Below are positions 52,847 through 61,067 of a DNA stretch of 64,000 nt, piece after piece. The stretch is taken from contig NZ_BNBI01000013.1 of NCBI RefSeq assembly GCF_014655295.1, forward strand, positions 1-64,000, given 5' to 3'. The translations under genes were made by a program, and so were the position numbers. The stretch is from Streptomyces fumanus (GTDB lineage: Bacteria; Actinomycetota; Actinomycetes; Streptomycetales; Streptomycetaceae). Below the pieces are notes generated by a model that worked only from the letters and a program-made list of their open reading frames with translations, ran no database searches and was not told where the DNA came from. Position 1 is the first letter of the stretch; every line of letters starts with the position of its first letter.

Positions 52847-53353
52847 CTACCCGGCGGTGTACCGGTGGCGGGTCCACAGGGGCAGCGCGAACCAGCACAG
52901 CAGGTACCAGCCGACCACCCCCGCGACCAGCCAGGGCACGAACCCGTCGTGGGTGGCGACGCGCAGGATCAGCAGCAGCGAGGCGGTCGTGGTGGCGAGC
53001 AGCAGCACCAGCCCGAGCAGGGTGAGCCGCGACGCCCACCGCACCGCCTGCGGTTTGACGCGCCGCCCGGAGACCAGGCGGTGCAGCGAGACCGGGCCGA
53101 TCAGCGCGCCGGTCGCGCAGGCGCCGAGGACGACGGTGATCAGGTAGATCCGCTGGTCGGTGTCGGACAGCCGCTCGTACTTCGGCTGGAAGACCACGGT
53201 CAGCAGGAAGCCGAAGAGTATCTGTACGCCCATCTGGGCGACCCGGACCTCCTGGATCAGCTCCGTCCACATCCGGTCGGCGCGCTCCTCCTCGGTCTCG
53301 TCGCGCCCCCGGCGCCTGACCGCCGTCTCTTCCCGCGTGCCGCTGTCCGTCAC
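52847..53353 (-). CDS. DUF6328 family membrane protein
   Basis: 168 aa, GTG start with GGAGGA upstream. A charged N-terminus with RDETEEERADRMWTELIQEVRVAQ precedes four transmembrane segments (~40-60, 72-92, 108-130, 138-158), with YLITVVLGACATGALIGPVSLHR in between. From memory this is DUF6328, a Streptomyces family of unknown function. It converges on the SsgA-like gene with a seven-base gap. Confidence 0.82.
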   Translation of the reverse strand: MTDSGTREETAVRRRGRDETEEERADRMWTELIQEVRVAQMGVQILFGFLLTVVFQPKYERLSDTDQRIYLITVVLGACATGALIGPVSLHRLVSGRRVKPQAVRWASRLTLLGLVLLLATTTASLLLILRVATHDGFVPWLVAGVVGWYLLCWFALPLWTRHRYTAG

Positions 53354-53440
53354 CGTGTCCTCCTGGTCGCCGTGGCCTCACCTTGGGCTTTCCTGTTGCC
53401 CGGGTTCCCCGGAGTCAGACACCGTGACGGGTGGGGTGTT

Positions 53441-53465
53441 GTTTGGACCACCGGCGGGCGGTTAC
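53441..53465 (+). promoter_or_regulatory. Near-match SigB-type element before a 113-aa gene
   Basis: GTTT (53441-53444), 15 bases, GGTTAC (53460-53465), one mismatch from GGGTAC. Predicted start ~53472. Confidence 0.4.
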
Positions 53466-53508
53466 ACGGACCGCGACTTTGACGTGGTTTTCGAGGAGGT
53501 CATGAGGT

Positions 53509-53850
53509 ATGTCCGACACGCAGCTCACCGTGACACTGGACGGTGGCGGCATCGAGGACGCGCGGGCCGTGGTGCGCGCGCTCCAGGACGTGTTCGGCGA
53601 GCCGGACGAGGTGCCCACCGACGAGCGGGCCACCATCCGCACGGCCACCTTCAGCTCCGCGGCGAACCCGGAACCGTCCGGCACCACCCGCGGCGGGAAC
53701 CTGTCCGCGCCGGTGACCGTCACGGTGCAGGGGTCCCCGCAGGCGGTGGCGGCGGCCAGCGAGACGCTCACCTCCGCTTTCTCCACCCGGGACGAGGGCG
53801 CCGCCTCCGGCGACCAGGAGCAGGAACGGCAACTGCTCCTGGTGCCGTGA
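53509..53850 (+). CDS. Hypothetical 113-aa protein
   Basis: Not recognised. ATG start with GAGGAGGTCATGAGGT upstream. The N-terminal TQLTVTLDGGGIEDARAVVRALQDVFG suggests a beta-alpha unit. The centre is Thr/Ser/Ala-rich and PVTVTVQGSPQAVAAASETLTSAF looks like a second unit, so it may be a small two-layer domain. A SigB-like element precedes it. It converges on the aldo/keto reductase. Confidence 0.65.
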   Translation: MSDTQLTVTLDGGGIEDARAVVRALQDVFGEPDEVPTDERATIRTATFSSAANPEPSGTTRGGNLSAPVTVTVQGSPQAVAAASETLTSAFSTRDEGAASGDQEQERQLLLVP

Positions 53851-53865
53851 CCAGCGGTTTCCCGA

Positions 53866-54849
53866 CTACCAGCGGCTCTCGACCTGGTCCTTGATCCGCC
53901 GCTCGTACAGCTCGGTGATGGCCCCGAGCGTCGCGTCGGACAGCTCGGGCAGCCGGGCGGCCTCGGCGTTGGCGCGGGCCTGCTCGGGCGAGCGGGCGCC
54001 GGGGATGACGGTGGTGACACCGGGCTGCTGGACGATCCAGCGCAGCGCCAACTGGGCCGGGGTGCAGCCCTCGGGGGCGAGCGCCGCGAACTCGGCGGCG
54101 GCCTCGACGCCCGTGGTGAAGTCGACGCCGGAGAAGGTCTCGCCCTGGTCGAACGCCTCACCGTGCCGGTTGAAGGTGCGGTGGTCGTTGGCGGCGAAGA
54201 CCGTGTCGCGGGTGTACTTGCCGGAGAGCAGGCCGGAGGCGAGCGGGACCCGGGCGATGATGCCCACACCGGCCTCCCGGGCGGCGGGGAGCACCTCGCG
54301 CAGCGGCTTCATCCGGAACGGGTTGAGGATGATCTGCACGCTGGCCACGCCCGGCCGGGCGATGGCGGTGAGCGCCTCGGCGCAGGTCTCGACGCTGACG
54401 CCGTACGCCTTGATCCGCTCCTCGGCCACCAGGGTGTCCAGGGCGTCGAACACCTCGTCCGTGGAGTAGACGGGGGTGGGCGGGCAGTGGAGCTGGACCA
54501 GGTCGATGACGTCGACGCCGAGGTTGCGCCGGGAGCGGTCGTTCCAGGCGCGGAAATTGTCCAGGACGTAGTTCTCGGGGAGCTGGTCGACCCGGCGGCC
54601 CATCTTGGTGGCGACCATGACGCGCAGGTCGGGCCGGCCGCGCAGGAACGCGGCGATGGTCTCCTCGCTGCGGCCGTCGCCGTAGACGTCGGCGGTGTCG
54701 AAGAAGGTGACCCCGGCCTCGGCCGCCGCCTCCAGTACGGCCTGGGCCGCCTTGTCGTCGACGTCTCCCCAGTCGGCGCCGAGCTGCCAGGTACCCAGGC
54801 CGATCACGGAGGCGTGCTGACCGGACCTGTCGAATGAGCGTTCTTCCAT
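53866..54849 (-). CDS. Aldo/keto reductase
   Basis: 327 aa, ATG start. TIM-barrel AKR: IGLGTWQLGADWG, the catalytic Tyr in FFDTADVYGDG, Lys in MVATKMG and His in VQLHCPP, with the NADP-binding IPGARSPEQARANAEA near the end. It is closest to the YajO/IolS-type oxidoreductases of unknown substrate. It starts 28 bases after the FAD monooxygenase stop and is probably co-transcribed. Confidence 0.92.
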   Translation of the reverse strand: MEERSFDRSGQHASVIGLGTWQLGADWGDVDDKAAQAVLEAAAEAGVTFFDTADVYGDGRSEETIAAFLRGRPDLRVMVATKMGRRVDQLPENYVLDNFRAWNDRSRRNLGVDVIDLVQLHCPPTPVYSTDEVFDALDTLVAEERIKAYGVSVETCAEALTAIARPGVASVQIILNPFRMKPLREVLPAAREAGVGIIARVPLASGLLSGKYTRDTVFAANDHRTFNRHGEAFDQGETFSGVDFTTGVEAAAEFAALAPEGCTPAQLALRWIVQQPGVTTVIPGARSPEQARANAEAARLPELSDATLGAITELYERRIKDQVESRW

Positions 54850-54877
54850 GGCGTCAGTGTGTCATCCGCCGGCCCGG

Positions 54878-56089
54878 TCAGGCGCGCCCGGCCGGCTCCC
54901 TGGCCTGCAGGGCGCGGGCCAGCCGGGGGCCGAGGCGGCGTTTGAGGCGGCGCAGCGGCTCCAGGTGTCCGGCGGCCCGGTCGAGGCGGTAGTACAGGTC
55001 CGGCGGGAGGTACGGCAGCAGGGGTGAGTGGCGCTGGCCGAGCAGGGCGAACATCCGCTCGGGCGGCAGGGCGAGGTAGCGGGGCAGGTTCTCGTACCAC
55101 CGGGCGCTGTAGCGGGCGGCGCTCTGGACCGGCAGCAGGGCCGCCTTGCGTTCGCGTTCGTAGCGGGCGAGGGCGTCCGGCAGGGCGGCGGGTCCGCGCA
55201 GGGCGGCGGCCAGGGACATGGCGTCCTCCAGGGCGAGGGTGGTGCCGGCCCCGATCGAGTAGTGCGTGGTGTGGGCGGCGTCGCCGAGCAGCACCAGGTT
55301 GCCGAGGGACCAGGTGCGGTTGGTCAGGGTGCGGAAGGCCGTCCAGGGGGTGCCGCCCTCGGCCGGGGCGCGCCCGGTGAGCCGGTGGCCGTCGAGCAGA
55401 CCGGCGAAGTACTCCTCCAGCAGGGCGAGTTGGCGGTCCGGGTCGGTGCGGTCCAGGCCGAGCCCGGTCCAGGTCTCCGGTGCGCACTCCACGACGACGG
55501 TGCTGCCCCGGGGGCCGAAGGCGTAGCCGTAGGCCCAGATCCAGCCGTGCGCGGTCGCCACGAAGGCGAAGGTGAAGGCGTCGAAGACCTTGCTGGTGCC
55601 GAGCCACGCGTAGCGGTTGCGGCCGGTCCTGATCCCGGTGCCGAAGTGGCCGGCGTGACGGGTGCGCAGCGCGCTGCCGGCGCCGTCGGCGGCGACCACG
55701 AGGTCGGCGGCGGGCCACCGCGCGCCGGTGACCTCGCTGCCGTGCTCCAGGCGGACGCCGAGCGCGCGGGCCCGGGCGGCGAGGATCTCCAGCAGCCTGT
55801 GCCGGCCGATACCGAAGCCCTCGTCGCCCCGGTGACGGACCGTCAGGTCCCCTACCCGGGCGACGCCGTCCCGCCAGCGTGCGGAGGCGTCCTCGACGGC
55901 CCGCGCGGACTCCGGGTCGTGGGCGCGGAGCCGGTCGAGCAGCGGACGCCAGTACGTGACGCCCCAACCGTAGGTGGAGCCCTCGGGGTTGCGTTCGTGG
56001 ACGGTGATGTCGTGGGCGGGGTCCTGCCGTTTGAGCAGGATCGCGAGGTAGAGCCCGGCGGGTCCGCCGCCGACGCAGACGACCTTCAC
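54878..56089 (-). CDS. FAD-dependent monooxygenase, aromatic hydroxylase class
   Basis: 403 aa, GTG start with CAGGAGGG upstream. FAD motif VCVGGGPAGLYLAILLK, then the DG-type LVVAADGAGSALRTRH and VLLGDAAHTTHYSIGAGTTLALEDA, all typical of class A flavoprotein hydroxylases such as the salicylyl-CoA 5-hydroxylase-like branch. It hydroxylates an aromatic substrate using NAD(P)H and O2; which one is unknown. It is followed by the aldo/keto reductase gene. Confidence 0.9.
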   Translation of the reverse strand: MKVVCVGGGPAGLYLAILLKRQDPAHDITVHERNPEGSTYGWGVTYWRPLLDRLRAHDPESARAVEDASARWRDGVARVGDLTVRHRGDEGFGIGRHRLLEILAARARALGVRLEHGSEVTGARWPAADLVVAADGAGSALRTRHAGHFGTGIRTGRNRYAWLGTSKVFDAFTFAFVATAHGWIWAYGYAFGPRGSTVVVECAPETWTGLGLDRTDPDRQLALLEEYFAGLLDGHRLTGRAPAEGGTPWTAFRTLTNRTWSLGNLVLLGDAAHTTHYSIGAGTTLALEDAMSLAAALRGPAALPDALARYERERKAALLPVQSAARYSARWYENLPRYLALPPERMFALLGQRHSPLLPYLPPDLYYRLDRAAGHLEPLRRLKRRLGPRLARALQAREPAGRA

Positions 56090-56162
56090 ACACCCTCCTG
56101 AACATGGGCGAAACGGTCATATTTCTGCGCACAGTAGCAGCGAGAACGTCCGGTGCCGGGCT

Positions 56163-56187
56163 GATTCGGCCCGGAAGTCACGGGTAC
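56163..56187 (+). promoter_or_regulatory. SigB-type promoter element for the SRPBCC gene
   Basis: GATT (56163-56166), 15 bases, GGGTAC (56182-56187). Predicted start ~56194, ~44-base leader with GAAGGAGG. Confidence 0.65.
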
Positions 56188-56237
56188 CCGCGCACCGTCG
56201 CAACGAGAAATCCACGAGCCGAAGGAGGCAGTACCTC

Positions 56238-56687
56238 ATGTCGCAGGTCGAGGAGTCCGTCGAGGTCGGCGTCCCGGTCCACACCGCGTACAACCAGTGG
56301 ACCCAGTTCGAGTCGTTCCCCGAGTTCATGAGCGGCGTCGAGCGGATCGAGCAGCGCACCGACACCCTCACCCACTGGGTGACGAAGGTGGACGGCGTGC
56401 GGCGCGAGTTCGACGCGGAGATCACCGAGCAGATCCCGGACGAGCGGGTCGCCTGGACCACGGTCGGCGGCGAGGCCAAGCAGGCGGGTGTCGTCACCTT
56501 CCACCGCCTGGACGACCAGCACACCAAGGTGATGCTGCAGATGGACTTCCAGCCGGACACCCTCGCCGAGAAGGCGGGCGACAAGCTCGGGGTCGTGCAG
56601 CGTCAGACCAAGGGCGACCTGAAGCGCTTCAAGGAGTTCATCGAGGGGCGCGGTCACGAGACCGGCGCCTGGCGCGGGGCCGTCTGA
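56238..56687 (+). CDS. SRPBCC (polyketide cyclase/START-like) protein
   Basis: 149 aa, ATG start with GAAGGAGG upstream. SRPBCC helix-grip fold: VEESVEVGVPVHTAYNQWTQFESFPEFMSGVERIEQ, RREFDAEITEQIPDERVAWTT and a C-terminal long helix ending in a basic/Trp tail. This subgroup (CoxG/YndB-like) is widespread in actinobacterial stress regulons; ligand unknown. The SigB-type promoter fits. Confidence 0.9.
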   Translation: MSQVEESVEVGVPVHTAYNQWTQFESFPEFMSGVERIEQRTDTLTHWVTKVDGVRREFDAEITEQIPDERVAWTTVGGEAKQAGVVTFHRLDDQHTKVMLQMDFQPDTLAEKAGDKLGVVQRQTKGDLKRFKEFIEGRGHETGAWRGAV

Positions 56688-56709
56688 CCCGCGCGCCCGG
56701 CCTCCGGGG

Positions 56710-57396
56710 CTATCCGGCTTCGGCCGTACGGCACTCCGGATGGCCCCAGCCCTGGGTGTTCTTGGCGATGGACTCGCCGGCCGCGTAGGCCCGCCCGCAC
56801 AGGCAGCGCCCGGGGAACTTGGCCTTGATGGTCCGCGCCGAGCCGCCGCCGCCCTTCCGGGTGGCGGCGGCTTTGCGTCGCGGGGCCCTGGCCTTCGGGG
56901 TGTCCGGCGACGGCGGCGGCTCCGGGGAGCCGAGGTCGCTGCCCGCCGGTTCCTGGACGGTGGCGGCCTGGCTGGCGGCCCGGTCCGCGAAGTCGTTGAG
57001 CCGGTCGCCGTCGACCTGGTGGGCGGGGACGTAGCGGAACTCCACCGAGCGGCCGTCGAGCAGCGCGTCGATGCGCACGACCAGTTCCTGGTTGGCGACC
57101 GGCTTGCCCGCGGCGGTCTTCCAGTTGTTGCGCTTCCAGCCCGGCAGCCAGGTGGTGACGGCCTTCATCGCGTACTGGGAGTCCATCCGGATCTCCAGCG
57201 GCACCCCGGGGTCGACGGCCGTGAGCAGCTTCTCCAGCGCCGTCAGTTCGGCGACGTTGTTGGTGGTACGGCCCAGCGGCCCGGCCTCCCAGCGGGCCGG
57301 GGTCTCGCTGTCGTCGGCGACGACCCAGGCCCAGCCGGCCGGTCCGGGGTTGCCCTTGGAGGCCCCGTCGCACGCGGCCACTACACGTTCACGCAT
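56710..57396 (-). CDS. Ribonuclease HI with C-terminal zinc-ribbon-like extension
   Basis: 228 aa from ATG 57396 (ATG 57408 also possible; neither has a strong ribosome site). The RNase HI core (~1-145) keeps the catalytic acids: Asp in CDGASKGNPG, Glu in NNVAELTALE, Asp in RMDSQYAMK and Asp in RLNDFADRAA. A Pro/Ala/Lys linker (~150-185) and a small domain with CLCGRAY and GWGHPEC (~190-225) follow; three Cys and one His could bind zinc. It removes RNA from RNA-DNA hybrids; the extension may be a nucleic-acid or protein clamp. Confidence 0.9.
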   Translation of the reverse strand: MRERVVAACDGASKGNPGPAGWAWVVADDSETPARWEAGPLGRTTNNVAELTALEKLLTAVDPGVPLEIRMDSQYAMKAVTTWLPGWKRNNWKTAAGKPVANQELVVRIDALLDGRSVEFRYVPAHQVDGDRLNDFADRAASQAATVQEPAGSDLGSPEPPPSPDTPKARAPRRKAAATRKGGGGSARTIKAKFPGRCLCGRAYAAGESIAKNTQGWGHPECRTAEAG

Positions 57397-57465
57397 GCGC
57401 CCGATCATGCCATGGCCGCGCGGGCGGTCCGGGACACGCTCCCGTCCGCGGACGGGGCCCGGCGG

Positions 57466-57948
57466 TCACTCGCCGGCGAACGCCTTCTCCAGCTCGGCGA
57501 TGTCGAGCTTGCGCATGGTGAGCATCGCCTTGCTCGCGCGCGCCGCCTTCTCGGGGTCCGGGTCGGCGAACATCTCGTTGATCCGGACCGGGACGACCTG
57601 CCAGGACAGTCCGTAGCGGTCCTTGAGCCAGCCGCACGGGCCCTCCTCGCCGCCGCCCTCGCGCAGCGCGGCCCAGTAGTGGTCGACCTCTTCCTGGGTG
57701 TCGCACATCACCTGGAAGGAGACCGCCTCGGTGAAGGTGAACTGCGGCCCGCCGTTCAGCGCGACGAACTTCTGGCCGTTGGCGGTGAAGTCGACGGTCA
57801 TCACGGTGCCGGCGGGGCGCATCGAGCCCTCGGGGTAGCGGGTGATCGCGCCGAGGCCGGAGTTCTCGAAGACGGAGACGTAGAAGCGGGCGGCCTCCTC
57901 GGCCTGGTCGTCGAACCACAGACAGGTGGTGAAGCCGGCGGTGTCCAT
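57466..57948 (-). CDS. VOC superfamily protein (PhnB/3-demethylubiquinone-like)
   Basis: 160 aa from ATG 57948, with GGAGGAACC upstream. Glyoxalase/VOC fold: FTTCLWFDDQAEEAARFYVSVF, then FTANGQKFVALNGGPQFTFTEAVSF and GWLKDRYGLSWQVVP. These PhnB-type proteins are common small metal-binding enzymes of unknown substrate. It is divergent from the clpP operon. Confidence 0.9.
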   Translation of the reverse strand: MDTAGFTTCLWFDDQAEEAARFYVSVFENSGLGAITRYPEGSMRPAGTVMTVDFTANGQKFVALNGGPQFTFTEAVSFQVMCDTQEEVDHYWAALREGGGEEGPCGWLKDRYGLSWQVVPVRINEMFADPDPEKAARASKAMLTMRKLDIAELEKAFAGE

Positions 57949-58037
57949 CAGGGTTCCTCCTGGGTCGTGGAGCACGGTCTGGAAGGTAGACCGCCGCGCG
58001 CCCCGGAACTCATCGGCCCGGCGGCCCCTTCTCCCGC

Positions 58038-58067
58038 TCTGCCCGTGGCGAATCTGCCGCGGGCAGA
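58038..58067. promoter_or_regulatory. PopR-type operator before the clpP pair
   Basis: TCTGCC-GCG-GGCAGA (58053-58067) is an exact TCTGCC-N3-GGCAGA palindrome, the sequence I recall for PopR control of clpP3 clpP4 in S. lividans. A further TCTGCC half-site lies at 58038-58043, 15 bases upstream in direct orientation. The palindrome is centred ~49 bases before a start predicted from GACAGT (58097-58102). Confidence 0.75.
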
Positions 58068-58147
58068 GAACGGGCCGCTACGGGCCCCGCGCGGCCGACA
58101 GTGGGGACAGCGGCACTTCCGCCGCGTACGAGGACGAAGGAGCGCCG

Positions 58148-58801
58148 ATGTCTCCACTGACCGCCGGTCCGGTGCCGGCCACGCTGCCCCGCGCCGAGGA
58201 GGGCGACACCCCCGCGACCCGGTTCGACGACCACCTGGCCGCCCAGTTGCTGGCCCAGCGCGTCATCCTGCTGGGCACCCAGGTCGACGAGGTCTCCGCC
58301 AACCGGATCTGCGCCCAGTTGCTGATCCTGTCCGCGGAGGACCCGCGCACCGACATCACCCTGTGCGTCAACTCCCCCGGCGGCTCGGTCCACGCGGGCC
58401 TCGCCATCTACGACACGATGCGGCTGATCCCCAACGACGTCGCCACCCTCGCCATGGGGTTCGCCGCCAGCATGGGGCAGTTCCTGCTCAGCGTGGGCGC
58501 CAAGGGCAAGCGGTACGCCCTGCCGAACGCGCGGATCATGATGCACCAGCCGTCGGCGGGCATCGGCGGCACCACCGCCGACATCGAGATCCAGGCGGAG
58601 AACCTGGAGTTCACCAAGCGGACCATCGAGCGGATCACCGCCGAGCACACCGGCCAGTCACCGGAGACGATCTCCCGGGACGGCGACCGGGACCGCTGGT
58701 TCACGGCCGAGGAGGCCAGGGAGTACGGCATGGTGGACCGGGTCGTGCACGCCCTCGCGGACGTCCGCCCGACCGCCCCGAAGCGACGGATGGGACTGTG
58801 A
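58148..58801 (+). CDS. clpP3: ATP-dependent Clp protease proteolytic subunit (ClpP3-like)
   Basis: 217 aa, ATG start with GAAGGAG upstream. Complete catalytic triad: Ser108 (GFAASMGQ), His133 (IMMHQPS) and Asp182 (DRDRWFTAEEA). N-terminal ~25 residues are variable; RVILLGTQVDE starts the core. It forms part of a tetradecameric serine protease fed by Clp ATPases. Its stop overlaps the upstream region of the next clpP by a few bases, and the PopR-type operator lies upstream, so this is likely the inducible second clpP operon, made when ClpP1P2 fails. The number is assigned by analogy. Confidence 0.93.
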   Translation: MSPLTAGPVPATLPRAEEGDTPATRFDDHLAAQLLAQRVILLGTQVDEVSANRICAQLLILSAEDPRTDITLCVNSPGGSVHAGLAIYDTMRLIPNDVATLAMGFAASMGQFLLSVGAKGKRYALPNARIMMHQPSAGIGGTTADIEIQAENLEFTKRTIERITAEHTGQSPETISRDGDRDRWFTAEEAREYGMVDRVVHALADVRPTAPKRRMGL

Positions 58802-58803
58802 TC

Positions 58804-59406
58804 ATGGGGACGTACACGATTCCGAACGTCGTCGAGCGCACCCCGCGCGGCGAGCGGTCCTACGACGTGTTCAGCCGCCTGCTGTCGGAGCGGATCATCT
58901 TCCTCGGCACCGAGATCGACGACGGCGTGGCCAACGTGGTCATCGCCCAGCTCCTGCACCTGGAGTCGGCGGCCCCGGACAGCGAGATCTCGATCTACAT
59001 CAACTCCCCCGGCGGCTCGTTCACCTCGCTCATGGCGATCTACGACACGATGACGTTCGTACGGGCGCCGGTCTCCACGTTCTGCGTCGGCCAGGCGGCC
59101 TCCACGGCGGCGGTGCTGCTGGCGGGCGGGGATCCCGGGCGGCGGTTCGTGCTGGAGCACGCCCGGGTGCTGCTCGCCCAGCCCGCCAGCGGGGGCCGCC
59201 AGGGCACCGTTTCCGACCTGGCGCTCCAGGCCAAGGAGATGGTCCGCATCCGCTCCCAGGTCGAGGAGGTGCTGGCCCGCCACACCCACCACGACGTGCG
59301 CACCCTGCGCGCCGACATGGACCGCGACAAGGTGTTCACGGCCGCGGAGGCGGTGGCGTACGGGCTGGCCGACGAGGTGCTGAGCCGGCGCCTGGCGACG
59401 GTCTGA
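58804..59406 (+). CDS. clpP4: ClpP-like subunit lacking the catalytic histidine (ClpP4-like)
   Basis: 200 aa from ATG 58804 (GTG 58798 overlapping the previous stop is an alternative). ClpP fold with Ser100 (GQAASTAA) and Asp175 (DRDKVFTAAEA) in place, but the His position reads ARVLLAQPAS, Ala125 instead of His. It is therefore probably proteolytically dead by itself and serves as a structural ring or partner for the active subunit encoded two bases upstream. Same operon and operator. Confidence 0.92.
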   Translation: MGTYTIPNVVERTPRGERSYDVFSRLLSERIIFLGTEIDDGVANVVIAQLLHLESAAPDSEISIYINSPGGSFTSLMAIYDTMTFVRAPVSTFCVGQAASTAAVLLAGGDPGRRFVLEHARVLLAQPASGGRQGTVSDLALQAKEMVRIRSQVEEVLARHTHHDVRTLRADMDRDKVFTAAEAVAYGLADEVLSRRLATV

Positions 59407-59412
59407 CCCGCG

Positions 59413-59450
59413 GGGGCCGGCGCCCCGGGTCTCCCCCGGGCGCCGGCCCC
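59413..59450. terminator. 13-bp stem terminator between clpP operon and regulator
   Basis: GGGGCCGGCGCCC (59413-59425) and GGGCGCCGGCCCC (59438-59450) are exact complements with a 12-base loop, between the convergent stops at 59406 and 59464. Confidence 0.7.
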
Positions 59451-59463
59451 GCACCGCCGGGCG

Positions 59464-59892
59464 TCAGGCGGCCAGGCACAGCCCGTCGTGCCGCGCGCCG
59501 GCCGCACCGGGCCGGGCGGTGGTGGTGGTGCGGGCGGGGGCGGTGCGGGCCGTGGTGGCACGGGCCGTGGTGGGTGGGCTCAGTCGGCGCTGGGCGCGGG
59601 AGAGCAGGTCGCCCAGGCCCAGGCCGAGGGCGCGGGCGGCGGCGGCGAGCACCTCGGAGGACGCCTCCTTGCGGCCCCGCTCCACCTCCGACAGGTACGG
59701 CACGGAGATCCGCGCCGCCTCGGCGACCTCCTTCAGCGTGCGTTCCTGGGCGAGGCGCTCGCGGCGCAGGACCTCGCCCACCAGGTCCCGCCACAGCGGT
59801 TCCCGGGGGGCGGCGGCGGGGGGTCCGCAGCGCTCGGCGGCGGGCGGACGCAAGGGGATGACGCGGGCTTCGTTCGGCACGTGGCTGCTCAC
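59464..59892 (-). CDS. popR: PopR/ClgR-like helix-turn-helix activator of clp genes
   Basis: 142 aa from GTG 59892. An N-terminal VSSHVPNEARVIPLRPP stretch precedes an Xre-type helix-turn-helix (~50-100: TLKEVAEAARISVPYLSEVERGRKEASSEVLAAAARALG). A Thr/Ala/Arg low-complexity linker (~105-130) leads to the C-terminus LCLAA. A terminal Ala-Ala is the ClpP degradation signal described for PopR and ClgR, giving feedback: the regulator accumulates when ClpP1P2 is inactive. It is convergent with the clpP pair, whose promoter carries the PopR-type site. Probably leaderless (TAGGCT seven bases before the GTG). Confidence 0.88.
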   Translation of the reverse strand: MSSHVPNEARVIPLRPPAAERCGPPAAAPREPLWRDLVGEVLRRERLAQERTLKEVAEAARISVPYLSEVERGRKEASSEVLAAAARALGLGLGDLLSRAQRRLSPPTTARATTARTAPARTTTTARPGAAGARHDGLCLAA

Positions 59893-59899
59893 CCCGCTC

Positions 59900-59905
59900 A
59901 GCCTA
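59900..59905 (-). promoter_or_regulatory. -10 hexamer of the leaderless PopR-like gene
   Basis: On the minus strand TAGGCT (59905-59900) is followed by seven bases and the GTG at 59892. Confidence 0.45.
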
Positions 59906-60072
59906 GGAGCCGCCGCGCGCAAGGAAGAAGGGGACGGCGTTCCGCCCTGAGGGAAATCCGGCGGCCGCGGGCGCGGCCCCCGAGATGTGCCCGGACGCTC
60001 ACCCCGTTACCCTGAGAGAGCGGTTTCTCACGACACCGCGGTCACTGTTCTCGTGCCATGCGGCCACCAGCG

Positions 60073-60097
60073 GCATGTGCGGGCGTGACCTGGGTAC
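60073..60097 (+). promoter_or_regulatory. SigB-type promoter element for the second sigma factor
   Basis: GCAT (60073-60076), 15 bases, GGGTAC (60092-60097). Predicted start ~60104, ~31-base leader. It suggests that this sigma factor, or a close relative, controls its own gene. Confidence 0.65.
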
Positions 60098-60134
60098 CCG
60101 CGACCGCGGGAGGACTTAGGGGAGACGTCGAACC

Positions 60135-61043
60135 GTGACTTTCGTGGGAGAGGCAATGAAGCCCGCCGTGACCCGGCCGGGGACACGGCGTGTCGAGTAC
60201 TTCACCGGGACCGGTGCGGACGGCGGATCGCTTGCGCAAGCCGTGGACGGCCGGTCCGTGGCCCCGCGCGACGCGCGCGAACTGTCCCGCCAGTTCTTCC
60301 AGCGCTTGGCCGGACTCGAAGAGGGCACGCACGAGTACCAGTACGCGCGCAACACCCTGATCGAGATGAACATGTCACTCGTGCGGTTCGCCGCCGGGCG
60401 GTTCCGCGGCCGCGGCAACGACATGGAGGACATCGTCCAGACCGGCATGATCGGCCTGATCAAGGCCATCGACCGGTTCGAGCTCTCGCGCGAGGTGGAG
60501 TTCACCTCGTTCGCGCTGCCGTACATCGTCGGCGAGATCAAGCGCTTCTTCCGGGACACCACGTGGGCCGTGCACGTGCCGCGGCGGCTGCAGGAGCTGC
60601 GCGTGGAGCTGGCCAAGGCCCGTGAGGAGCTGTCCAGCCGGCTGGACCGCGAGCCGACCGCCGCGGAGCTGGCCACGCTGATGAACATCAGCGAGAGCGA
60701 GGTCGTCGAGGGCCAGATCGCCGCCAACGGCTACCACTCCTCGTCCCTGGACGCCGCGCTCACCGGCGACGGCCCCGAGGGCGGCGAGGCGGTGCTCGCC
60801 GACTTCATCGGCGTGGAGGAGAACGGGCTGCGGCTCGTCGAGGACTTCCACACCCTGGCCCCGCTGATGGCGGAGCTGAGCGACCGCGACCGGCAGATCA
60901 TCCACATGCGGTTCGTGGAGGAGGCCACCCAGGCGGAGATCGGCGAACGGCTCGGCTGCTCGCAGATGCACGTCTCGCGGCTGATCAAGCGGATCCTCAG
61001 CAAGCTGCGCGAGGGCATGCTCGGCGACCTGGACCGCGTCTGA
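60135..61043 (+). CDS. SigB/SigF-family RNA polymerase sigma factor (second)
   Basis: 302 aa from GTG 60135 (GGGGAG ten bases upstream); ATG 60156 with GGGAGAGG is an alternative start that removes seven residues. Region 2 (~75-150): FAAGRFRGRGNDMEDIVQTGMIGLIKAIDRFE and FTSFALPYIVGEIKRFFRD; region 3 ~155-205; region 4 (~250-295) ending GERLGCSQMHVSRLIKRILSKL. The N-terminal tail is polar. It differs clearly from the sigma factor at 26430. A divergently placed anti-sigma gene lies 3' of it, and PRC-barrel genes follow. Confidence 0.95.
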   Translation: MTFVGEAMKPAVTRPGTRRVEYFTGTGADGGSLAQAVDGRSVAPRDARELSRQFFQRLAGLEEGTHEYQYARNTLIEMNMSLVRFAAGRFRGRGNDMEDIVQTGMIGLIKAIDRFELSREVEFTSFALPYIVGEIKRFFRDTTWAVHVPRRLQELRVELAKAREELSSRLDREPTAAELATLMNISESEVVEGQIAANGYHSSSLDAALTGDGPEGGEAVLADFIGVEENGLRLVEDFHTLAPLMAELSDRDRQIIHMRFVEEATQAEIGERLGCSQMHVSRLIKRILSKLREGMLGDLDRV

Positions 61044-61067
61044 GACCGGCCCGCGCCGCACGACAGG

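Noticed and set aside
52840..52856. CGCCGG-CCTAC-CCGGCG hairpin between the SsgA-like and DUF6328 genes
   Set aside because: Six-base stem that overlaps the end of the opposing coding sequence; too weak to call a terminator.
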